Of a stretch of 64,000 bases of DNA, positions 25,460-34,162 are shown piece by piece. The DNA is taken from positions 1-64,000 of the forward strand of contig NZ_JBHSKT010000006.1 of NCBI RefSeq assembly GCF_042657365.1, given 5' to 3'. The position numbers and the translations under genes were made by a program. The notes under the pieces are model-generated. The model saw only the letters and a list, made by a program, of their open reading frames with translations. It made no database searches and was not told the DNA's origin. Positions within the stretch are counted from its first letter, which is position 1. The number at the start of each line of letters is the position of its first letter. This stretch comes from Adhaeribacter_A terreus (lineage in GTDB: Bacteria; Bacteroidota; Bacteroidia; Cytophagales; Hymenobacteraceae).

Positions 25460-25488
25460 AAAACGATATGGTTTTGGTCGCAAAAACT
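25460..25488 (+). repeat. 29-bp AAAACG element
   Basis: AAAACGATATGGTTTT, six bases, AAAAACT; 65 nt upstream of the ABC exporter start. Confidence 0.8.
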
Positions 25489-25540
25489 CGTCATTCCTAA
25501 TTCTTAATTCCTAATTCGTAATTATAAAAAAAGAAGGCCG

Positions 25541-25548
25541 TACCTTTG
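25541..25548 (+). promoter_or_regulatory. ABC exporter -7 box
   Basis: TACCTTTG followed by CGGC and the GTG start codon, implying a leaderless or nearly leaderless transcript. No TTG at the usual distance. Confidence 0.55.
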
Positions 25549-25552
25549 CGGC

Positions 25553-27388
25553 GTGAAAACGTATTTACGCATTTTAAATTTTGCCCGTCCGTTCAGCCGT
25601 TATGTACCTATTTATTTTGTGTACACGCTGCTCGGCACTTTTTTTGGTTTACTGAATTTTACCTTTCTAATTCCGCTGCTCAACGTGCTGTTCGACGAAG
25701 TTCCGAAAAGCGAAGCGGCACAAATGGTGAGCCTACCGGAATTTTCGCTGACCATTGAATACGGCAAGGCGCTTTTTAACTACTATTTCGGTACCGTTTT
25801 GCTCGAAACCGGGAAAGCCGGCGCGCTGAAATTTGTCTGCCTTATCATTATCAGTTCGGTACTGCTTTCTAATTTATTCAAGTATTTAGGCCAGCGGGTA
25901 ATTGTGAAACTGCGCGCGCGAGTGGTAAAAAACCTGCGCCACGATGTGTACGAACGCGTTACGCAACTGCAACTCGGCTATTTCACCAACGAACGTAAAG
26001 GTGACCTCATGAGCCGCATGACGAACGATGTGCAGGAAATTGAAAGCTCCGTGATCAGTACCTTAACCACGGTGGTGCGCGAGCCGATTGCCATTATCGG
26101 GTTCTTCATTATTCTGTTTACCATGAGCGTAAAACTGACCTTGTTCACGCTCATTATCATGCCGGTTTCCGGAATTATCATTTCCACGCTTTCCAAAAAA
26201 CTGAAACGAAAAGCCAAGGAAGGACAACATTCGCTGGGTTCTATTTTATCGTTGATAGACGAAACGCTGGGCGGCATGCGGGTTATCAAAGGGTTCAATG
26301 CGCAGCCGTACATCATGCGGAAATTCAACGAAGAGAACGACCGTTACGCCGGCATTGTGCGCTCCATGTTCAACAGCCGCGACCTGGCTTCGCCCCTTTC
26401 CGAAGTGCTGGGCGTAGGCGTGGTTACTATCATTTTATACTACGGCGGAAGCCTTGTGCTGAGCAACCAATCCGAGCTTTCGGCAGCAGAATTTATTGCG
26501 TACGTGGTGTTTTTCTCGCAGGTATTAGTACCGGCCAAAGCGCTTTCTTCATCGTTCAGCAACATTCAGCGCGGTCTGGTAGCCGGCGAACGCATCCTGG
26601 CCATCATTGATACCCAGCCGGCCATTCGTGATAAAGCCGATGCCAAGCAATTACAGCAGTTCCAGAACCAGATCGAATTCCGGAACGTGAGTTTTTCGTA
26701 TGAAAAGGATACCATTTTAAACAACATCAACCTCACCATTCCGAAAGGAAAAACAATTGCGTTGGTAGGTCCTTCCGGTTCCGGAAAATCTACCTTGGCC
26801 GATTTGCTGCCCCGTTTCTACGACCCGACTTCCGGCGAGATCTTAATTGACGGACATAATATACAGGATTGTACGCTGCATTCGGTCCGCGATTTTATGG
26901 GCATTGTAACGCAGGAATCCATTCTGTTCAACGATACCATTTTTAACAACATCGCCTTCAACAAAGAAAACCCGACCATGGACGAAGTGGTTGCGGCCGC
27001 AAAAATTGCCAACGCCCACGAATTCATCATGCAAACGCCGGATGGCTACAACACGCTGATCGGTGATCGCGGCAGCAAACTTTCCGGCGGACAACGGCAA
27101 CGGTTGAGCATTGCCCGCGCCGTGCTTAAAAATCCGCCAATTCTTATTCTGGACGAAGCTACTTCTGCATTAGATACCGAAAGCGAAAAACTGGTGCAGC
27201 AAGCACTTACGAACTTAATGCAAAACCGCACTTCATTGGTAATTGCGCACCGCCTTAGCACCATTCAGCACGCCGACGAAATTATAGTCATGCAAAAAGG
27301 CCAGATCGTAGAACGCGGCACCCACGAAGAACTTTTACTACAAGGCGGCCTTTATTCCAAACTGAACCAGATGCAGGTTACGGCTTAA
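25553..27388 (+). CDS. MsbA-like ABC exporter (permease-ATPase fusion)
   Basis: A half-transporter of 611 residues that dimerises to flip lipids or export drugs across the inner membrane. The N-terminal 340 residues hold six helices; the ATPase domain has Walker A VGPSGSGKST, signature LSGGQRQR, Walker B ILILDEATSALD and the H-loop IAHRLST. The start is GTG at 25553, 4 nt after a -7 box. MsbA-type lipid A transport is plausible with gmhA nearby, but sequence alone does not fix the substrate. Confidence 0.92.
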   Translation: MKTYLRILNFARPFSRYVPIYFVYTLLGTFFGLLNFTFLIPLLNVLFDEVPKSEAAQMVSLPEFSLTIEYGKALFNYYFGTVLLETGKAGALKFVCLIIISSVLLSNLFKYLGQRVIVKLRARVVKNLRHDVYERVTQLQLGYFTNERKGDLMSRMTNDVQEIESSVISTLTTVVREPIAIIGFFIILFTMSVKLTLFTLIIMPVSGIIISTLSKKLKRKAKEGQHSLGSILSLIDETLGGMRVIKGFNAQPYIMRKFNEENDRYAGIVRSMFNSRDLASPLSEVLGVGVVTIILYYGGSLVLSNQSELSAAEFIAYVVFFSQVLVPAKALSSSFSNIQRGLVAGERILAIIDTQPAIRDKADAKQLQQFQNQIEFRNVSFSYEKDTILNNINLTIPKGKTIALVGPSGSGKSTLADLLPRFYDPTSGEILIDGHNIQDCTLHSVRDFMGIVTQESILFNDTIFNNIAFNKENPTMDEVVAAAKIANAHEFIMQTPDGYNTLIGDRGSKLSGGQRQRLSIARAVLKNPPILILDEATSALDTESEKLVQQALTNLMQNRTSLVIAHRLSTIQHADEIIVMQKGQIVERGTHEELLLQGGLYSKLNQMQVTA

Positions 27389-27566
27389 ATTGTTTAATGG
27401 CTTAATGGTTAAATTGTTGATTGTTAAAGGATTTAATTAAAAACTGGTAAAACCAGAATATTTCTAATGTGCGGGTTTCTGACCAAATTAAAAACGATAT
27501 GCTTTTTGCCTGAAAAACTCGTACAGAGCAACAATTTAGCCCTTTAACAATTAAACCATTAAAAAA
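27389..27566. repeat. Facing TTAATGGTTAAA tracts
   Basis: The left tract TTTAATGGCTTAATGGTTAA and the right tract CCTTTAACAATTAAACCATT are rough reverse complements bracketing the 29-bp element. Confidence 0.55.
27491..27519 (+). repeat. 29-bp AAAACG element
   Basis: AAAACGATATGCTTTT, six bases, AAAAACT. It lies between two facing TTAATGGTTAAA tracts (27389-27430 and 27531-27566). Confidence 0.8.
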
Positions 27567-27610
27567 ATAAGTAGCTTTACTTTCCAGATTCCCCTTAAAA
27601 TTTTAGCCTG

Positions 27611-27982
27611 ATGGAAGCTTTAAGAAAACTTGTGAACATTATCGTGCTGCTTTTCTTAATTTATGCGCTGCTCGTTTTTCTGAACGTGATCAGCACCCAG
27701 TACCTCGATAATACTTTTACAGATTTCAGTCCGGAGAACTATTACAAAACCATTTTTGGCATTGCTGCAGGCTTGCTGCTGGTGTATCTGCTGGTTTCCA
27801 ACATGGGCATTCTGGCTTTAAAACGCGAGCGCACCTTGCTGAACAACCGCATTAACGAGCTGAAAGCCAACCTATACGATCGCCGCGTGGAAGATACCCG
27901 CGACCAAACCAGCCAAACGCGTCCGGCTACCAACCCGACTTCCAAACCAGATCCGATCTTTCCGCCCGACAACCTGCAATAG
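27611..27982 (+). CDS. Small membrane protein with coiled coil, unknown
   Basis: A 123-residue protein with two transmembrane helices (about 9-29 and 51-70) separated by a short acidic loop, then a heptad-like cytoplasmic segment (LNNRINELKANLYDRRVED) and a Pro/Thr-rich tail. No family recognised. gmhA starts 10 nt after its stop, so the two are in one operon; a role near the LPS pathway is guilt by association only. Confidence 0.7.
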   Translation: MEALRKLVNIIVLLFLIYALLVFLNVISTQYLDNTFTDFSPENYYKTIFGIAAGLLLVYLLVSNMGILALKRERTLLNNRINELKANLYDRRVEDTRDQTSQTRPATNPTSKPDPIFPPDNLQ

Positions 27983-27992
27983 TTTTTTTATC

Positions 27993-28571
27993 ATGACTCA
28001 CGCCGAACAGATTTTAGCGGAACTAACCGAAGCCCAGCAGGTTCTAAGCACTTTTTTAGCCCAAAAGGATACCGTTTTGCTGATTGAAAAAGCGGCCGGA
28101 ATAATGGCAGAAACGCTGAAGAACGGCGGCAAAATTTTAAGCTGCGGCAACGGCGGTTCCATGTGCGATGCCATGCATTTTGCCGAAGAACTCTCCGGCC
28201 GCTACCGCGAAAACCGCAAAGCTTTAGCTGCTCTTTCTTTGTCAGATTCCGCGCATATCAGCTGCGTAGCCAACGATTACGGTTACGATTACGTGTTCTC
28301 GCGCGGCGTAGAAGCGTTTGGCCGCGAAGGCGACGTTTTATTGGCCATCAGCACCAGCGGAAATTCCAAAAACATACTTTTAGCCGCCGAAGCCGCCCAA
28401 GAACTAGGCATGAAAGTAGTAAGCTTAACCGGCAAAGACGGTGGCAAATTAGCTGGCTTATCAGACGTAGAAATCCGCGTGCCGCACTTCGGTTACGCCG
28501 ATCGTATCCAGGAAATTCACATCAAAGTGATCCATATTTTCATGCTGCTTATTGAAAAGCAGCTGGCGTAA
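27993..28571 (+). CDS. gmhA: Sedoheptulose-7-phosphate isomerase
   Basis: First step of ADP-heptose synthesis for the LPS core: sedoheptulose 7-phosphate to heptose 7-phosphate. At 192 residues it is the usual GmhA size, a single SIS domain with CGNGGSMCDAMHFAEELSGRY, ISTSGNSKN and the C-terminal EIHIKVIHI helix carrying catalytic-site Glu and His. Other SIS-domain proteins such as DiaA are alternatives, but the HFAEEL segment favours GmhA. Confidence 0.9.
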   Translation: MTHAEQILAELTEAQQVLSTFLAQKDTVLLIEKAAGIMAETLKNGGKILSCGNGGSMCDAMHFAEELSGRYRENRKALAALSLSDSAHISCVANDYGYDYVFSRGVEAFGREGDVLLAISTSGNSKNILLAAEAAQELGMKVVSLTGKDGGKLAGLSDVEIRVPHFGYADRIQEIHIKVIHIFMLLIEKQLA

Positions 28572-28682
28572 AAACCCTTCATTCCTGACTTTCAGGTATA
28601 TAAAATCTAGCCATTAAACTTATTTGTATTACGAAATTTAGTTCGGCGAAATTTAGCTGACCGCTAATAACTCGTTGCTAAT

Positions 28683-28711
28683 ACTTTTCCAATCCAAAAC
28701 CGTATCGTTTC
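28683..28711 (-). repeat. 29-bp AAAACG element
   Basis: Minus strand GAAACGATACGGTTTT, six bases, GAAAAGT. Confidence 0.65.
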
Positions 28712-28722
28712 CCCTTTATTCT

Positions 28723-28742
28723 CGGTCTGTGGCGCACAGACC
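28723..28742. repeat. GGTCTG-CAGACC palindrome
   Basis: CGGTCTGTGGCGCACAGACC; GGTCTGTG pairs with CACAGACC around GCG. It is the best copy of the family also seen at 21683-21768. Confidence 0.7.
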
Positions 28743-28768
28743 AAAGCAATACCGCAAAACTTCAACTC

Positions 28769-28797
28769 AAAACGCTATTCTTTTTGCACCAAAAACT
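28769..28797 (+). repeat. 29-bp AAAACG element
   Basis: AAAACGCTATTCTTTT, six bases, AAAAACT. Confidence 0.8.
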
Positions 28798-29287
28798 CAG
28801 AAGGGCGCCTGCCACAATAAAAATCACATGGCACGTTTATCTAAAGCGCCTTTAATACTAAAATTCGGCAGATTCATAACAGAATAAAATAACAGCGCAA
28901 GTAAGCAATCACCTTCAATTAATGCCTTTCTCAATATGTAACAAGAAGCCTTGAAATGTTATTAAAAAGGCTATACTTATGGTTAATTATCCGCATGGCA
29001 TTTTCCTGAACTAAGCCATTTAAGAAAGCGTACAAACCAAAGAAAAATATACTTCGCCATTACTTGAAATCTTGCTTTGCTGCTTGCAAACAAGTAGATG
29101 GCTTAAAATTAGCTCTCTAAAAAAGCAGCCACGGTTTCCTACAAGTCAGGCTCTGGCTTTAATAACTTCTGATAATAATATCTACCCAAACAAAGCAGGT
29201 AGCATAAAAAATTGAATCCAAACATTCAATTTTCAGATCTGTTAAAGAGCACTTCTTCCACCTCCGATCTTCCGAATTTAGGAAAAC

Positions 29288-29318
29288 AAAAAAGGCCGCT
29301 ACAACTCGACGGCCTTTT
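29288..29318 (-). terminator. Orphan terminator-like hairpin
   Basis: AAAAGGCCG and CGGCCTTTT arms around 11 nt. The longer T run (six) is on the minus strand, where no gene ends. Confidence 0.5.
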
Positions 29319-29513
29319 AGGGTTATTATTCAGCCTTTCGGCATATACTCTTGATAAGTGCATCATTACCAACAATTGCCACACCTCCCCTTTTACACTT
29401 CGCTAAAAGTAAATATGCGCTTTAAGTAAATAGTTGCGGTAAAAAGCTGACCAGGAATAACACTCGCAGAATTGCCCCTTGCAGCATAAGGCATAGTAAA
29501 TTAATTATTTTTT

Positions 29514-30761
29514 ATGATGAAGAACATATCCATACTTTCATTAATTCTCGCCTCCTTTGGGATGCTTACAGTAGCCTGCGAGAAGGCAGAATTCGAAAAA
29601 ACCGGCGCAGTTATTTCTTCAACAGCTACAGGCGCAAGATCACCTAATTTATTATATGAAGAAGATATGGAAGGTTCTTCCATTTTCTCTACGGCGCATG
29701 CAATTGAGAATTGTGGCACCACCTGGACTTTATCGACAGTAACGAACCCGGCTTACCAGGGTGCAAAGGCTGCCCGCTTCGAGATCCGGAAAGGTCAGCC
29801 CCTCGTTTCCAAAGGCATTCGCTCCGAAGTAACCATAATTAAAGGAACAGAATACCCGAATTTCCCGCGCGACATCTGGTATTCTTTTGCAGTCTTTTTC
29901 CCCTCGGTAGGTTTTGAGTACGACGATACCCGCGATTGTATTAATCAGTGGTACGAAGACGGAAGTGACGAAACGACGATCCGGGCTCAACAGGACAAAT
30001 TATTTCTGGAAGTAACGCCGCCTTTAAAGTCATCTACCCTAATGAAGTACGACCTGTTCGGCACAACTTCAAACGCAAACTCAATCAACGGTTTTAATAA
30101 TATTCCCAAAGATAAGTGGCACCAGTTCGTATTTCACTTCATTCACTCCAAGAATTCGGATGGGCTGATCGAGGTTTGGCGCGATAGCGTAAAGATCCAT
30201 ACAATTCCGGGGCGCAACATACATTTGCAGCTGCCAAAATGGAAAATCGGGATCTATAAATCATCGTTCCAGGACAAAAGCTCCATCCACACCTCCAGAG
30301 TGGTATATTACGATAATGTAAGGGTTGGAAATTCGAATGCGTCGTTTACAGAAATGATTGGCGATACGACTAATATTAATCCTCCCCCGCCGCCGCCAAC
30401 CAATGCCGGAGTGGTGAGTTATACCTTAGTAAATGCATCCACAAATCAGGATATCAAAACTTTAACAGATGGTGAAATTATTAACCGTAATGCGCTGGGT
30501 GTTTCTAAATTCAATATCCGCGCGAATACGGCCACAGGCAGCGGCCCGGTAGTAAAGTTTATAATGAGCGGCGCAGTTGCTAAAACCGTGATCACCGATG
30601 TAGCGCCTTATGCCTTGTTTGGTTACAAAAATGGCCGTTATAGTGTATGGACAGCGCCTGCTGGTAACTACCGACTAGAAGCCAATGCCTACTTAGGCAC
30701 GAAGAACAGTCTTGGTGCCGCAACCGGAACCCCGTACGTAATCAATTTTACCATTCAATAA
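29514..30761 (+). CDS. Secreted polysaccharide-lyase-like lipoprotein
   Basis: A 415-residue protein with a lipoprotein signal (LSLILASFGMLTVAC, Cys22). Residues about 45-290 resemble the heparin-lyase/alginate-lyase jelly-roll family (Pfam Polysacc_lyase): RFEIRKGQP, KGIRSEV, then WYSFAVFFPS, WHQFVFHFIHS and LPKWKIGIYKS. A proline run (about 289-297) links to a C-terminal beta domain of about 120 residues. It probably degrades an acidic polysaccharide at the cell surface. It stands alone, not beside SusC/SusD genes. Catalytic residues were not verified. Confidence 0.75.
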   Translation: MMKNISILSLILASFGMLTVACEKAEFEKTGAVISSTATGARSPNLLYEEDMEGSSIFSTAHAIENCGTTWTLSTVTNPAYQGAKAARFEIRKGQPLVSKGIRSEVTIIKGTEYPNFPRDIWYSFAVFFPSVGFEYDDTRDCINQWYEDGSDETTIRAQQDKLFLEVTPPLKSSTLMKYDLFGTTSNANSINGFNNIPKDKWHQFVFHFIHSKNSDGLIEVWRDSVKIHTIPGRNIHLQLPKWKIGIYKSSFQDKSSIHTSRVVYYDNVRVGNSNASFTEMIGDTTNINPPPPPPTNAGVVSYTLVNASTNQDIKTLTDGEIINRNALGVSKFNIRANTATGSGPVVKFIMSGAVAKTVITDVAPYALFGYKNGRYSVWTAPAGNYRLEANAYLGTKNSLGAATGTPYVINFTIQ

Positions 30762-30809
30762 TGGCAACCAGCGCTGTTTGATTTTGGATAGCTTACAGAT
30801 TTACTTCTT

Positions 30810-30838
30810 AAAACGGTATACTTGCAGTAACAAAAACT
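30810..30838 (+). repeat. 29-bp AAAACG element
   Basis: AAAACGGTATACTTGC, six bases, AAAAACT. Confidence 0.7.
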
Positions 30839-30933
30839 CAAAACTATTTCTGCCGGAAATAAAAATTCCTGTACTCCGGAATTTATTTCTTACACCTACT
30901 GTTGGCAGACAAATTTTCAGAGAATCTGAATTA

Positions 30934-30962
30934 AAAACGGTACCCTTCAGAGCAAAAAAAGT
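30934..30962 (+). repeat. 29-bp AAAACG element
   Basis: AAAACGGTACCCTTCA, six bases, AAAAAGT. Its last base immediately precedes the ATG of the yifB gene. Confidence 0.75.
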
Positions 30963-32501
30963 ATGCTTACCAAAACTTACGGCAGCGCTGTTTTCGGCGT
31001 AAACGCGGCCACCATTACCATAGAAGTAAACGTAACGCCTGGCACCAAACTTTTCATGGTAGGCCTCGCCGACAGCGCCGTGAAAGAAAGCGAACAACGC
31101 ATCGAATCGGCACTGAAACATTACGGGTACCGTATGCCGCGCCAGAAAGTGATCATCAATTTAGCGCCCGCCAACATCCGCAAAGAAGGTTCAGCCTACG
31201 ATCTGCCTATTGCGCTGGGAATGCTTGCTGCCTCCGAACAAATGCCTGCCGATAGATTAGGGGACTATTTAATTATGGGCGAATTGTCTCTGGATGGTGA
31301 ACTAAGACCTATAAAAGGTGCGTTGCCCATTGCCATTCAGGCGCGAAAAGAAGGTTTTAAAGGCATTATTCTGCCCGCCCAAAACGCCCGCGAAGCTGCC
31401 ATTGTGAATAACCTGGAAGTTTACGGCGTTAAGAATATAAAAGAAGCTATTGGTTTTTTCTGGGGCGACGATCCGATTGAAGCGACTAAAATAGATACCC
31501 GCGAAATTTTCCAGAGTAACGTAGATAAATACCTCGCCGATTTTGCCGATGTGCAGGGCCAGGAAAATATAAAACGCGCGTTAGAAATTGCCGCCGCCGG
31601 TGGTCATAACGTCATTATGGTCGGGCCTCCGGGTGCCGGTAAAACCATGCTGGCTAAACGTTTGCCATCTATTCTACCGCCATTAAGCCTACATGAAGCT
31701 CTGGAAACCACCAAAATTCATTCGGTAGCCGGTAAATTGGGCGAAGCTGCTTCTTTGCTTTCTACCCGGCCGTACCGCGCGCCGCACCACACCATTTCCG
31801 ATGTGGCTTTGGTTGGCGGTGGCGGTAATCCGCAACCCGGCGAAATTTCGCTTTCGCACAACGGCGTTTTGTTTCTGGATGAACTTCCGGAGTTTAAGCG
31901 CACGGTTTTAGAAGTAATGCGCCAGCCGCTGGAAGAACGCAAAGTAACCATTTCCCGCGCCAGAATTTCCATCGATTTCCCAGCCAATTTCATGCTCATT
32001 GCCAGTATGAATCCGTGCCCCTGTGGCTACTACAACCATCCCGAGAAAGATTGCGTTTGCGGCCCCGGCGTTGTACAGCGTTATCTGAACAAAGTTAGCG
32101 GCCCGCTTTTAGATAGAATTGACCTGCACGTGGAAGTAACGCCGGTAACCTTCGATCAGATGACGGAAACCCGCAAAACTGAAAGCAGCGCCGTAATTAG
32201 GGAACGTGTAATAAAAGCCCGCGAGGTACAATCAACCCGTTTTCAGGAATTCCCGGAAATTCATGCCAACGCGCTGATGCCGTCGCAAATGGTGAAAGAT
32301 ATTTGCCAGATAAACGAAGCCGGTAAAAAACTGCTAAAAACCGCTATGGAACGCTTAGGACTTTCGGCGCGGGCTTATGACAGAATTCTAAAAGTAAGCC
32401 GCACCATTGCCGACCTGGCCGGAAGCGAAGAAATAAGAGTAGAACATTTGGCCGAAGCCATTCAATACCGCAGCTTAGACCGTGAAGGTTGGGCTGGCTA
32501 G
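30963..32501 (+). CDS. YifB/ComM family Mg-chelatase-like AAA+ ATPase
   Basis: A 512-residue AAA+ protein. ComM homologues are hexameric helicases that promote branch migration during natural transformation. An N-terminal Lon-like ChlI domain (to about 175) precedes the AAA core with Walker A GPPGAGKTMLAKRLP (from about 220), Walker B FLDELPEF, ISRARISIDFPA and the Cys-bearing NPCPCGYYNHPEKDCVCGP segment, and the C-terminal Mg-chelatase domain. The start abuts a 29-bp element, so any leader consists of that element. Confidence 0.93.
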   Translation: MLTKTYGSAVFGVNAATITIEVNVTPGTKLFMVGLADSAVKESEQRIESALKHYGYRMPRQKVIINLAPANIRKEGSAYDLPIALGMLAASEQMPADRLGDYLIMGELSLDGELRPIKGALPIAIQARKEGFKGIILPAQNAREAAIVNNLEVYGVKNIKEAIGFFWGDDPIEATKIDTREIFQSNVDKYLADFADVQGQENIKRALEIAAAGGHNVIMVGPPGAGKTMLAKRLPSILPPLSLHEALETTKIHSVAGKLGEAASLLSTRPYRAPHHTISDVALVGGGGNPQPGEISLSHNGVLFLDELPEFKRTVLEVMRQPLEERKVTISRARISIDFPANFMLIASMNPCPCGYYNHPEKDCVCGPGVVQRYLNKVSGPLLDRIDLHVEVTPVTFDQMTETRKTESSAVIRERVIKAREVQSTRFQEFPEIHANALMPSQMVKDICQINEAGKKLLKTAMERLGLSARAYDRILKVSRTIADLAGSEEIRVEHLAEAIQYRSLDREGWAG

Positions 32502-32533
32502 ACAAAAAAATATTGTTCCGCACAACAAAGTAG

Positions 32534-32557
32534 AAACCGGCTTTTGGCCGGTTTTTT
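32534..32557 (+). terminator. yifB terminator
   Basis: AAACCGGC and GCCGGTTT arms around a 5-nt loop, then T run. Confidence 0.85.
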
Positions 32558-32765
32558 GCGTTCAGGGCCTTCCGAAATGCTCTTAAAATTATGAATTATC
32601 CAACAAAACCCAAGCTAAACAAACCAGCGGCGGATAATGTTTGAAATTATTTTTTTTATAAATTTATTTAAATTATTTATAACTATTTTACTTTTAACCC
32701 CGTAAATGTTCAAAATATTATTAGATATTTTAAAATACTCTCTCAACCTTACTTCCGAATTGATT

Positions 32766-33428
32766 ATGAAAAAACTATTACTAGGCGCATTCCTGGTACT
32801 TAGCGGTATGGCGGTACAAGCGCAGGACATTATTCGTCCATTATCTGTTGGTATTAGAGCAGGAGCCAACATGGCCAACATCCTCAAAGACGGTTCTTCA
32901 AGCAAAAGTATTTATGGTGTAAATGCCGGAATAACTGCAAATTACCTCGCCAATAAAAAACATGCAGTCCGGACGGAGCTTTTATATTCCGACAAAGGCT
33001 TTGAGCAATCGGAAATTAATGTAAAAAATTCGCTGACGTATCTGGAAATGCCGGTGCTTTATAAACGTTCGTTCTTCTGCTACAGAAAAGGCGGCAATGT
33101 GTCGGAACGGAACCGCAAAGGGAATTTCTTTGCATTGGTTGGCCCGCAATTTTCAGTGCTCTTAAACTCTACAGCCGAAATTCAAAACTCAGCGCTGGTT
33201 GCTGAAGGCGCTGCCACTACCACCGATCTGTATGCCTACACGCGTCCTTTCGATATCAGTGCCGTTGCAGGCGTAGGTTATTGCCTTAAAAATGGCCTTT
33301 CTATAGACGCCCGCTATGCTTTGGGTTTACGCAATCTGCATGGTTCGCCGCACGCACTCATTCCGCAAAATGCTACAAATTCCACTCTTCAACTGGGTAT
33401 AAGCTATTTAATGCCGGTAAATTTCTAA
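32766..33428 (+). CDS. PorT-type outer-membrane beta-barrel protein
   Basis: A 220-residue small barrel starting at the ATG at 32766, which places the signal peptide MKKLLLGAFLVLSGMAVQAQ at the N-terminus; an in-frame ATG at 32706 would add 20 hydrophobic but unlikely residues. The mature part begins with the typical SVGIRAGANMANI, has LRTELLYSDKGF-like and YLEMPVLYK strands and ends LQLGISYLMPVNF. Function of the family is mostly unknown. Two relatives lie at 35569 and 36524. Confidence 0.85.
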   Translation: MKKLLLGAFLVLSGMAVQAQDIIRPLSVGIRAGANMANILKDGSSSKSIYGVNAGITANYLANKKHAVRTELLYSDKGFEQSEINVKNSLTYLEMPVLYKRSFFCYRKGGNVSERNRKGNFFALVGPQFSVLLNSTAEIQNSALVAEGAATTTDLYAYTRPFDISAVAGVGYCLKNGLSIDARYALGLRNLHGSPHALIPQNATNSTLQLGISYLMPVNF

Positions 33429-33471
33429 GAAATAAATTCCTGATCCATACATTAAAAATCTGACCTGAAAG

Positions 33472-33509
33472 AACTGCTTCGGTTTATATAAAACTGAAGC
33501 AGTTTTTTT
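33472..33509 (+). terminator. Terminator after the first PorT-type gene
   Basis: AACTGCTTCGGTTT and AAACTGAAGCAGTT arms, 7 T afterwards. The next gene's -7 box follows within 14 nt. Confidence 0.85.
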
Positions 33510-33522
33510 ATGCTTTTCTGCG

Positions 33523-33530
33523 TAATTTTG
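33523..33530 (+). promoter_or_regulatory. GNAT gene -7 box
   Basis: TAATTTTG followed by CCCC and the ATG, the same 4-nt spacing as at 11714 and 25541. Confidence 0.55.
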
Positions 33531-33534
33531 CCCC

Positions 33535-34077
33535 ATGATCACGATCCGCGACGCTAAAATATCCGACTTGCCCGAAATTGTGGCAATATACAACTCCACT
33601 ATTGCCGGCCGCATGGTTACCGCCGATACCGAACCCGTAACGGTAGCAGAAAAAACAGCCTGGTTCGAAAGCCACAACCCGGAAAAGCGCCCGCTTTGGG
33701 TAGCTGTGGAAGATGAACAAATAGTAGCCTGGATCAGCTTTAAATCGTTTTACGGCCGCCCGGCATACGACCACACCGCCGAAATTGCGATCTATTTACG
33801 GGAAGATTACCGTGGACAAGGCATTGGGCGGGAATTGCTGGAATACATAATTAAACTGAGTCCGAAACTGAAGATCAAGACTCTGCTGGGTTTCATTTTT
33901 TCGCACAACGCACCAAGCATCGGTTTATTTGGCAAAGCTGGTTTTACCATCTGGGGCCATTTACCAAAAGTTGCCGAAATAGAAGACAAAGAATATGATC
34001 TGCTTATTCTGGGACTGCGCCTGAAAACCGTAGATCCTAACGCTCCGGAAGTTATTCCCGGCCCTTCGCTGAATTAA
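33535..34077 (+). CDS. GNAT family N-acetyltransferase (phosphinothricin acetyltransferase-like)
   Basis: A 180-residue cytoplasmic acetyltransferase of the PAT/Pat-like group. It opens with IRDAKISDLPEIVAIYNSTI and carries the acetyl-CoA motif A IYLREDYRGQGIGRELLEYII, followed by LGFIFSHNAPSIGLFGKAGF. Relatives acetylate phosphinothricin or methionine sulfone; the natural substrate is unknown. The ATG follows a -7 box by 4 nt. Confidence 0.9.
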   Translation: MITIRDAKISDLPEIVAIYNSTIAGRMVTADTEPVTVAEKTAWFESHNPEKRPLWVAVEDEQIVAWISFKSFYGRPAYDHTAEIAIYLREDYRGQGIGRELLEYIIKLSPKLKIKTLLGFIFSHNAPSIGLFGKAGFTIWGHLPKVAEIEDKEYDLLILGLRLKTVDPNAPEVIPGPSLN

Positions 34078-34162
34078 TGAGTGAATGGTTAAATGGTTGA
34101 ATGGTTGAATTTACTTATCAAAAATAACTCAATCTTTTATTCACAAGCATTATACATTTTTT

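Larger units (their letters stand above)
28572..29513. other. 0.9-kb gene-free spacer
   Basis: The longest spacer in the window. It holds two 29-bp elements, one perfect REP-like palindrome and one terminator-type hairpin facing left with no gene to end. Frames of 60-70 codons occur here, but they cross the repeats and lack coding character. From 28890 to 29280 I see nothing recognisable. Confidence 0.6.

Noticed and set aside
28063..28097. AAAAGGATACCGTTTT in gmhA as a further element
   Set aside because: The last A block is shifted by two bases and lacks the GT/CT end; likely chance.
28675..28887. 70-codon frame in the 0.9-kb spacer
   Set aside because: It runs through a palindrome and a 29-bp element and has no start signal.
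29212..29406. 64-codon frame before the lyase gene
   Set aside because: Crosses the terminator hairpin; composition not protein-like.
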